Shown here: positions 1 to 4,218 of the stretch, one piece after another
Layout: each line of letters opens with the position of its first letter
Position numbering within the stretch: the first letter of the stretch is position 1
NCBI GenBank assembly: GCA_028715435.1
Contig: JAQURU010000040.1
Location: 1-5,961 of the forward strand
DNA length: 5,961 nucleotides
Direction of reading: 5' to 3'
From: Minisyncoccota bacterium
GTDB lineage: Bacteria; Patescibacteriota; Minisyncoccia; Minisyncoccales; CG1-02-41-26
Notes under the pieces: model-generated
What the model was told of the DNA's origin: nothing
Seen by the model: the letters and a program-made list of their open reading frames with translations, nothing else
Database searches by the model: none
Program-made: the position numbers and the translations under genes

Positions 1-799
1 TCAAAAGCCCGGCTGCGCTGTAAATTTTGCTTAATTCCAGTGTTTCATCGTTTGACAAAGGGGGCATTATAGATAAAGCAGCTTTGGCTAACAAAGTTTT
101 GCCTGTTCCTGGCGGGCCATATAAAAATAAGTGATGATGCCCTGCCATGGCAATTTCCATGCCCCGTTTGGCATGGCCTTGGCCTTTTATCCAATGCCAT
201 TGGATTTCAAAATCATTGTTTTTTTGCAGTTCTTGAGGGGCGGGTTGATATGGTTCTATGGCTGTTCTGTTTTCTAAGAAAGCTAAGGCCTGTTGTAAAG
301 TTTGCACAGGAATTATTTTTATCTCGTTATTTTGGCTTAGCAAATTAGAGAAAGCTGCTTCTTTAGCGTTTTGGCTGGGCAAAATTATTTCGCTGAACCC
401 TTTTTCTTTAGCCAACAAAGCAAAAGAAAAGGCCCCTTTGATGGGCTTTAAGTCGCCGTTTAAGGCCAATTCGCCTAAAATAAGCTTGTTGCTGGGATTA
501 AATGCAGTTTGCTCGGAAGACAGCAAATACGAAAGGGCAATAGCTAAATCAAAATGGCTGCCTTCTTTTTTTAAATCAGCAGGAGACAAGTTTACCACAA
601 CTTTTTTGGGCTGGGAATTTGGCGAGGCCAAGCCGATATTTTTAATAGCAGAAGCTACTCTTTCTTTAGCTTCAGCAATTGATTTATCGGCCAAGCCAAC
701 AATATTAAAACTTCGCAGGCCCTGGCTGCTTGAAACTTCAACCTCAATTAAAATAGCGCCAATTCCTTGCAGGGAAGCTGAAAAGGTTTTAGCAAACAT
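1..799 (-). CDS. comM: ComM/YifB-type Mg-chelatase-like AAA+ ATPase, N-terminal 266 residues (runs off window)
   Basis: Only the first 266 residues are visible; family members are usually about 500 residues, so roughly half is missing beyond base 1. Residues 20-150 form the N-terminal Lon-protease-like fold typical of the family (FNIVGLADKSIAEAKERV near 31-48, VNLSPADLKKEG near 69-80, LGELALNGDLKPIKG near 108-122). An AAA+ module follows, with Walker A GPPGTGKT at 228-235 (bases 95-118) and the start of the PPLSNDETLE segment near 246-255. Studied ComM proteins are hexameric helicases that promote branch migration while transforming DNA is integrated; that role is carried over by family. The ATG at 799 lets the protein begin at the conserved N-terminus. 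No Shine-Dalgarno is visible, and the upstream 44 bases are a heptamer repeat. It lies 76 bases after nusA with no terminator between, so read-through from nusA is likely. An uncharacterised YifB-like chelatase paralogue is the alternative. Confidence 0.9.
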   Translation of the reverse strand, partial: MFAKTFSASLQGIGAILIEVEVSSSQGLRSFNIVGLADKSIAEAKERVASAIKNIGLASPNSQPKKVVVNLSPADLKKEGSHFDLAIALSYLLSSEQTAFNPSNKLILGELALNGDLKPIKGAFSFALLAKEKGFSEIILPSQNAKEAAFSNLLSQNNEIKIIPVQTLQQALAFLENRTAIEPYQPAPQELQKNNDFEIQWHWIKGQGHAKRGMEIAMAGHHHLFLYGPPGTGKTLLAKAALSIMPPLSNDETLELSKIYSAAGLL

Positions 800-804
800 A
801 ATAA

Positions 805-848
805 GAATTCAAAATGCAAAAGTCAAAATGCAAAATTGCAGTCAAAAG
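805..848. repeat. AT-rich heptamer-type short tandem repeat between nusA and comM
   Basis: On the plus strand the stretch is made of degenerate 7-8 base units: AAAATGC, AAAAGTC, AAAATGC, AAAATTGC, then AGTC and AAAAG. It fills most of the 76-base gap between the nusA stop and the comM start. The junction CAAAATTGC recurs on the minus strand inside tgt (4759-4768), and a third related stretch lies at 5501-5531. It has no inverted-repeat structure able to act as a strong terminator. Its function is unknown; slippage-generated or mobile simple repeats of this kind would explain both the intergenic and the in-gene copies. Confidence 0.6.
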
Positions 849-875
849 CCAACAGCGTAAGCTAACAATAAAACA

Positions 876-2144
876 TTAAGATTCGTTTGGCTGGTCTGTT
901 GGAGTTTTTGTTGCTGGTTTTTTTGTCTCGTTTTTTATTGGTGCTTCTAGCTCTTTTACTTCTGGTGTGTCTGATTCTTCAGCACTTGCTGATTGTTCTT
1001 CTGAAATTTCAGTGTTTTCAATTTGGCTTAGGCTTCTCACATCTATTTTCCAGCCGGTTAGCTTGGCTGCAAGCCTTACGTTTTGCCCATCTTTGCCAAT
1101 AGCTAACGAAAGCTGGTCGTCTGGAATAATGGCTTGTGCTTTATTTTTAGGTAATATCTTCACCTCTAGAACTTTAGCTGGGGACAGGGCATTGGCAATG
1201 AATTTTTCTGGGTTTTCGTTGTAAATTACCACGTCAATTTTTTCCCCGCCAAGCTCATTAGTAACTGCCATAATTCTAGTTCCTCGCTGGCCCACCAAAG
1301 AACCGATTGGGTCAATGCCTTCTTCTAAGGCCTCAACCGCTACTTTAGAGCGAGAGCCTGCTTCTCTGGCAATGCCCCTGATAGCTACTTGGCCGGTTCC
1401 AATTTCTGGCACCTCTAACTCAAACAACTTGGAAATAAGTTTGGGGTAAATCCTAGATAATACAATTTGAGCGCCTTTGGGCGTGTTTTCAGTTTTTAAA
1501 ACAAAAAGTTTTAAACGCTGACCTGGCTTGTAATACTCTCCAGGAGTTTCTTCTTTTTTGGGCAAAATGCCAGAAGTCCGGCCAATATCAAAGAAAACTG
1601 CCATTGGTTCAACTCGTTGCACAATACCAGAAACCACCTCGCCTTCTTTATCTTTAAATTCTTTAAAGGTTTCTTCCTTTTCAATTTCTTTTATTTTCTG
1701 CAAAATAACTTGCTTGGCTGTTTGGGCAGCAATCCGGCCGAAATCAGCTTTTTCTTCTAAAGGTAAGCCAACTTCTTCGCCAAGCTCTGCATCTTTATTA
1801 ATTTCTTTGGCCTCTGAAAGTAAAATATGGCGCTCTGGATTAAACCGCACCTTGCCTTCGTCGGTTTCAAACTCTTCTCCAATTTCTTTTTTTTCTTTTA
1901 TTTTTTCTATTTCCTCGTCGGATAAAATCATTGATTCGTCAATAACTTGTTTCATTTGCCAAAAATCAAGACGGCCGGATTTTAAATCCAGCTTAGCTTT
2001 TATTTTCTGCTTTTTCTTACCGTATTCTTTTTTATAGGCAGAAGCAATGGCTTCAGTGATAACCTCAACAATTTTTTCTTGGGGAATGGCCCGCTCTTCA
2101 GCAATTTCTAAAATAGCTGAAGCTAAATTTTTTAAATCTAACAT
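876..2144 (-). CDS. nusA: Transcription termination/antitermination factor NusA
   Basis: This 422-residue protein has the NusA domain order. The N-terminal RNA-polymerase-binding domain spans about 1-155, ending in the signature FGRIAAQTAKQVILQKI (135-151). An S1 domain follows (about 166-231), then KH1 (about 232-310, with REAGSRSKVAV at 260-270 and DPIGSLVGQRGTRI at 278-291) and KH2 (about 312-372, with AIGKDGQNVRLAAKLTGW at 348-365). The last 50 residues are a Glu/Thr/Pro/Lys-rich disordered tail in place of the acidic repeats seen in some proteobacteria. Residues about 63-103 are a Lys/Glu-rich insert absent from the E. coli N-domain, as in many reduced-genome lineages. NusA binds RNA polymerase and nascent RNA and controls pausing, termination and antitermination. 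It has its own promoter (2192-2220) and a hairpin leader. Neither rimP upstream nor infB downstream is present, so the classical nusA operon is not kept here. The ATG at 2144 has no Shine-Dalgarno but gives the conserved NusA N-terminus. Confidence 0.97.
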   Translation of the reverse strand: MLDLKNLASAILEIAEERAIPQEKIVEVITEAIASAYKKEYGKKKQKIKAKLDLKSGRLDFWQMKQVIDESMILSDEEIEKIKEKKEIGEEFETDEGKVRFNPERHILLSEAKEINKDAELGEEVGLPLEEKADFGRIAAQTAKQVILQKIKEIEKEETFKEFKDKEGEVVSGIVQRVEPMAVFFDIGRTSGILPKKEETPGEYYKPGQRLKLFVLKTENTPKGAQIVLSRIYPKLISKLFELEVPEIGTGQVAIRGIAREAGSRSKVAVEALEEGIDPIGSLVGQRGTRIMAVTNELGGEKIDVVIYNENPEKFIANALSPAKVLEVKILPKNKAQAIIPDDQLSLAIGKDGQNVRLAAKLTGWKIDVRSLSQIENTEISEEQSASAEESDTPEVKELEAPIKNETKKPATKTPTDQPNES

Positions 2145-2158
2145 AGTATTTTTATTAA

Positions 2159-2188
2159 AACAGGTCGGTTCTTACGAACGACCTTGTT
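2159..2188 (-). promoter_or_regulatory. GNRA-capped stem-loop at the predicted 5' end of the nusA mRNA
   Basis: On the minus strand the arms AACAAGGTCGTTC and GAACCGACCTGTT enclose the loop GTAA, a GNRA tetraloop closed by C-G. The stem has about 12 pairs interrupted by one bulged A in the 5' arm and one bulged C in the 3' arm. It begins within a base or so of the transcription start predicted from the promoter at 2192-2220 and ends 14 bases before the nusA ATG. It is followed by TTTTAAT, a weak U-run. Possible roles are a 5'-end stabilising hairpin, an autoregulatory leader for nusA, or a weak terminator for transcripts arriving from yraN. The sequence does not decide between these. Confidence 0.6.
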
Positions 2189-2191
2189 AAT

Positions 2192-2220
2192 ATCTTAGCA
2201 AATAGGCAACAAGGTGTCAA
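2192..2220 (-). promoter_or_regulatory. Sigma-70-type promoter for nusA
   Basis: On the minus strand a perfect -35 hexamer TTGACA (2215-2220) is separated by exactly 17 nt from the -10 hexamer TAAGAT (2192-2197, 4 of 6 consensus positions). The -10 is preceded by TGC, an extended -10 motif. The predicted start is near 2184-2186, about 40 nt upstream of the nusA ATG. It sits immediately after the yraN stop codon, so it separates the upstream tRNA/nucleotide-metabolism genes from a nusA-comM unit. It is the best promoter match I found in the window. Confidence 0.8.
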
Positions 2221-2223
2221 ATT

Positions 2224-2610
2224 TTAATAATCCTCGATCGCGTTTTCAGTGTGGCGGATATTAGCTATCTGGTTTTTTTCAGTTAATTCAATGGCTAAAA
2301 TATCAATTTGCTGGGCCACATCCAAAGGCAATTGATTAGCTGATAAATAAATTTGGGCCATTTTACGCAATTGTTCGGCCTTATGAAAAGTTATTTCATC
2401 TTCTGGACAAAATTCCGAAGGCCTGCCTTTGATTTGTTGAAGGGTCTTAACCTCTACAAAAGTAATTACCCCATTTTTTCTCGCCACAATGTCTGTCTCG
2501 CCCCATTTTGTTTTGAAATTCCTATTTAAAATTTGGTATCCTTTTTTCTTTAAATAATCTGCGGCAATATCCTCACCAATCTGCCCGATTTTTTGGCTCT
2601 GATTCTGCAT
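2224..2610 (-). CDS. yraN: YraN / UPF0102 family endonuclease-fold protein
   Basis: This 128-residue protein has the usual length of UPF0102. It shows the restriction-endonuclease-like core: IGEDIAADYLKKKGYQIL (11-28) with Glu13, then the PD-(D/E)xK-type site formed by Asp40 in WGETDIVA and Glu53/Lys55 in FVEVKT. A basic helix with K-x2-Q-L-R (77-82) and a closing strand IDILAIEL (102-109) complete the fold. The family GEID motif reads GETD here, which leaves the metal-binding Asp in place. The biochemical role is poorly defined; a nuclease or Holliday-junction-type activity is inferred from the fold. In many bacteria yraN lies near comM and dprA; here comM is one gene further on, with nusA between. 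The ATG overlaps the stop of the preceding gene by one base (TAATG), which suggests translational coupling. Confidence 0.9.
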   Translation of the reverse strand: MQNQSQKIGQIGEDIAADYLKKKGYQILNRNFKTKWGETDIVARKNGVITFVEVKTLQQIKGRPSEFCPEDEITFHKAEQLRKMAQIYLSANQLPLDVAQQIDILAIELTEKNQIANIRHTENAIEDY

Positions 2611-2969
2611 TACTCTATTATTTCTTTAAGTTTTTCTATTAAGTCTTCTGGGTTTGAGTATTCTATAAATGTATCAGAAACAGCTTTTAAGCCCGAAGAT
2701 GGTTTAACGCCCGTTTTATAAACGCAAATTACAGGGCAGGAAAATGCATTAGCCCAGCCAATTTCAATGCCCAGGCTTGTGCCAGAAAAAGAAACTTCAG
2801 CAATCATTAGGTCGCAGTTTTGAAGAAAATTTTTTGAATTAAAAAGCTCGTCGCTTTTTTCGTGAGGCAAAACTATTTCATGATTTTTATTAAAAGAGCT
2901 TTGCCTTATAGGCAGATAAAGCTCTTTTTTAAAGTCAAAATCTTTTGAATGGCCGATATATATTTTCAT
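2610..2969 (-). CDS. Nucleoside 2-deoxyribosyltransferase-like protein
   Basis: This 119-residue protein has a Rossmann-like fold opening with MKIYIGHS and containing the family signature DLMIAEVSFSGTSLGIEIGWA (53-73). This segment resembles nucleoside 2-deoxyribosyltransferases and the deoxynucleotide N-glycosidase DNPH1/Rcl (AEV...SLGxGxELG). By that comparison Glu69 in GIEIG would be the catalytic nucleophile and Asp53 an active-site acid. Family members cleave or transfer the N-glycosidic bond of deoxyribonucleosides or deoxynucleoside monophosphates in base salvage or pool sanitation; which substrate applies here cannot be read from the sequence. It is somewhat shorter than characterised enzymes (about 140-160 residues). 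It starts 3 bases after the Nudix stop and shares one base with yraN, so the three genes are probably one transcript. No Shine-Dalgarno is visible before the ATG. Confidence 0.75.
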   Translation of the reverse strand: MKIYIGHSKDFDFKKELYLPIRQSSFNKNHEIVLPHEKSDELFNSKNFLQNCDLMIAEVSFSGTSLGIEIGWANAFSCPVICVYKTGVKPSSGLKAVSDTFIEYSNPEDLIEKLKEIIE

Positions 2970-2972
2970 ATG

Positions 2973-3401
2973 TTATTTACGAAGCTTTTTAAAAAAGTCA
3001 CGCAATATAACTTTATCATCTTCAATAAGCTTAGGCTCTTTTTCTATTTCTTTTTCGCTGAAATATTTGCCATATTCTCCTTCAAGAATTTGTATTTCAT
3101 TTGCAAAGTTGTTCCCGACCTCCAAAGTAAAGGCAAATTTTTCGCTTCTTACAAAATTATATTTATCAAGAAAACTATAACCAACAGGCCTGTAGTTCAT
3201 TTCTTCCCTTACTTCTCTTAATAGGCCTTGCTCTGGGGTTTCATTTTTTTGCATGCCTTCACCCCAAAAGCCGAAATAATCAGGAAGACGTTTTATGTTT
3301 TTTGCTCTTTTTTGCAAAAAAAATAAAACCTCACCGTCCTGTTTTTTATAGGGAATAAAGAGGGCGCAGCGCCTTTGAGGTGAATAATATATTTCTTCCA
3401 T
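2973..3401 (-). CDS. Nudix hydrolase
   Basis: This 142-residue single-domain protein carries the Nudix catalytic helix at about 47-70. Glu54, Arg62, Glu63, Glu66 and Glu67 are all present (E-x7-REVREE). Two usual glycines of the box are replaced: the first Gly of GX5E is Glu48 (GEGMQKNE), and the Gly after EE is Asn69. Upstream strands include RCALFIPYK and EVLFFLQKRAK, and a C-terminal acidic EGEYGKYFSEKEI segment follows. Nudix enzymes split nucleoside diphosphates linked to another group; the substrate is unknown, but the neighbouring deoxyribosyltransferase suggests nucleotide clean-up or salvage. The ATG at 3401 is chosen because an upstream in-frame start at 3437 would lie inside tRNA-Ala and add 12 non-homologous residues. 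The chosen ATG is one base after the tRNA 3' end, with no Shine-Dalgarno, so translation probably depends on a leaderless-like mechanism. Confidence 0.88.
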   Translation of the reverse strand: MEEIYYSPQRRCALFIPYKKQDGEVLFFLQKRAKNIKRLPDYFGFWGEGMQKNETPEQGLLREVREEMNYRPVGYSFLDKYNFVRSEKFAFTLEVGNNFANEIQILEGEYGKYFSEKEIEKEPKLIEDDKVILRDFFKKLRK

Positions 3402-3402
3402 G

Positions 3403-3473
3403 TGGACTTGGGGAGAATCGGACTCCCGTCCCCGCAATGCGAATGCGGTATATTGCCACTATACTACAAGCCC
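3403..3473 (-). tRNA. tRNA-Ala, anticodon CGC (codon GCG)
   Basis: The 71-nt sequence folds into a full cloverleaf. The acceptor is GGGCTTG/CAAGTCC and includes the G3-U70 wobble that marks alanine tRNAs, with discriminator A73. The D stem is GTAT/ATAT with loop AGTGGCA (G18 and G19 present). The anticodon stem CCGCA/TGCGG carries the loop TTCGCAT, placing anticodon CGC at bases 3439-3441. The variable loop is GGAC with C48, and the T stem is GGGAG/CTCCC. The T loop TCCGATT has C at position 55 in place of the near-universal uridine. No CCA is encoded: A73 is followed by C and then the ATG of the Nudix gene. A possible -10 (TAAAAT, 3482-3487) lies just upstream, but no -35 supports it, so co-transcription with the deaminase gene (stop 36 bases upstream) is likely. 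Confidence 0.93.
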
Positions 3474-3508
3474 TGTAATTGATTTTACTTTGCATTCGTA
3501 GAGATTAT

Positions 3509-3985
3509 TTATTTGTTGTGGAATAATTCTATGCATTCCTCTCGCATAAAATTTTGCACCAATTCAATTTTTTCAGTTGATTTTCTGAATATTTCTCGGC
3601 AAGGAATATGTATAGTACGCCAAAGGTAATGATGGTTTGCATGCTTTTCTCTATATTTTTTCATATCCCGATAACTTGCGCCGAATACAACTCCTTTTAG
3701 CCGTGCCCATACAATTATACTTGCACACATTGGACATGGTTCGTGGGTTGTATAAAGCACGCAATCCTCAAGATGACGACTTTTTAAAATCTTACTACCT
3801 CTTATGATTGCTAGTGTTTCAGCGTGTGCTATTGGATTTTCGTCTCGCTTACTGCGGTTGCTGCAGACTGCCAAAATTTCATCGTCCTTTATCAGGACCG
3901 CTCCGACTGCATAATCGCCTTTCTGATGCGCTACCTTAGCTTCTTTAATAGCTAACCGCATAAATTTTTTCTTTGGAGTAATCAT
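3509..3985 (-). CDS. TadA-like nucleoside/tRNA adenosine deaminase (CDA superfamily)
   Basis: This 158-residue zinc deaminase has ligands His54, Cys84 and Cys87 and the proton-shuttling Glu56, in the motifs NPIAHAE (50-56) and HEPCPMCA (81-88). GDYAVGAVLIKDDEIL (23-38), Asn43 and the WARLKGVVFGAS strand (93-104) also match the TadA/guanine-deaminase branch. TadA makes inosine at position 34 of tRNA-Arg(ACG), which would suit the tRNA genes around it. A segment of about 20 residues (about 110-132, KYREKHANHHYLWRTIHIPC) before the final ELVQNFMREECIELF helix is unlike standard TadA, so a free cytosine, guanine or dCMP deaminase cannot be excluded. AGGA at 3996-3999, 10 nt before the ATG, is the only Shine-Dalgarno-like element I could find in the window. 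The gene follows the small membrane protein by 24 bases. Confidence 0.85.
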   Translation of the reverse strand: MITPKKKFMRLAIKEAKVAHQKGDYAVGAVLIKDDEILAVCSNRSKRDENPIAHAETLAIIRGSKILKSRHLEDCVLYTTHEPCPMCASIIVWARLKGVVFGASYRDMKKYREKHANHHYLWRTIHIPCREIFRKSTEKIELVQNFMREECIELFHNK

Positions 3986-3995
3986 ATTTGTAGTT

Positions 3996-3999
3996 TCCT
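3996..3999 (-). promoter_or_regulatory. Possible Shine-Dalgarno of the deaminase gene
   Basis: AGGA on the minus strand lies 10 nt upstream of the ATG at 3985, a slightly long but acceptable spacing. It is worth marking because the other starts in the window lack any comparable purine-rich site. Confidence 0.35.
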
Positions 4000-4009
4000 A
4001 TGATACTTT

Positions 4010-4213
4010 TTACTTTCTATCTTCCACCAGTTTTAGAACAACTAAGAAAGCGATAAATGCTGCAGAAAGCATTCCAGTAGTGAGTACAAGTTTGCCAATA
4101 AGAGTGCCATTAAGAGCAACTTGAACGTCTGTGCTCCATACATTCCAAAGCATCATAGCTGTGAAAAACACGCCAAAGCTCACAGCAAATAAAGCGATTA
4201 TTTTTTTAAACAT
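4010..4213 (-). CDS. Small two-helix membrane protein, function unknown
   Basis: I do not recognise this 67-residue protein. It has two hydrophobic stretches, about residues 5-24 (IIALFAVSFGVFFTAMMLWN) and 42-62 (centred on LTTGMLSAAFIAFLVVLKL). They are joined by a short polar linker containing WSTDVQVALNG, and the ends are charged (MFKK at the N-terminus, EDRK at the C-terminus). The positive N-terminus and positive C-terminus suggest both ends face the cytoplasm in a hairpin topology. It starts 5 bases after the tgt stop and ends 24 bases before the deaminase ATG, so it is probably co-transcribed with both. The start has no Shine-Dalgarno. The absence of a competing overlapping gene and the clean TM-loop-TM pattern support its being real. 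Confidence 0.7.
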   Translation of the reverse strand: MFKKIIALFAVSFGVFFTAMMLWNVWSTDVQVALNGTLIGKLVLTTGMLSAAFIAFLVVLKLVEDRK

Positions 4214-4218
4214 AATTA

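Noticed and set aside
797..825. TTGACT, 17-nt spacer, TATTAT on the minus strand just before comM
   Set aside because: The hexamers are well spaced, but the -10 overlaps the comM ATG, so transcripts would start inside the gene with no nearby alternative Met. The match arises from the AT-rich repeat.
258..860. Open frame of 200 codons on the plus strand opposite comM
   Set aside because: The minus-strand frame encodes a clear ComM family protein with Walker A; the plus-strand product is antisense shadow with no family features.
1558..2037. Open frame of 159 codons on the plus strand opposite nusA
   Set aside because: Ser/Phe/Ile-rich complement of the Lys/Glu-rich NusA N-domain, a common antisense artefact.
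2165..2182. Palindrome-like GGTTCTTACGAACGACC considered as a LexA/DinR operator
   Set aside because: The half-sites are in GTTC...GAAC order, the reverse of the Gram-positive GAAC...GTTC box, and the hairpin with its GNRA loop explains the symmetry better.
2610..3401. Idea that the Nudix and deoxyribosyltransferase-like genes form an anti-phage defence module
   Set aside because: No nuclease effector, sensor, TIR or SMODS-type domain, mobile-element marker or other defence gene is present, and the neighbours are housekeeping genes.
3402..3437. N-terminal extension of the Nudix protein from an ATG at 3437 (12 extra residues)
   Set aside because: It lies wholly within the tRNA-Ala cloverleaf except for its last base; the residues come from tRNA sequence, and the ATG at 3401 gives a normal Nudix N-terminus.
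3482..3487. TAAAAT as a -10 box for tRNA-Ala
   Set aside because: Position relative to the tRNA 5' end is suitable, but no -35-like hexamer lies 16-18 nt upstream in this AT-rich stretch, so it is mentioned only in the tRNA entry.
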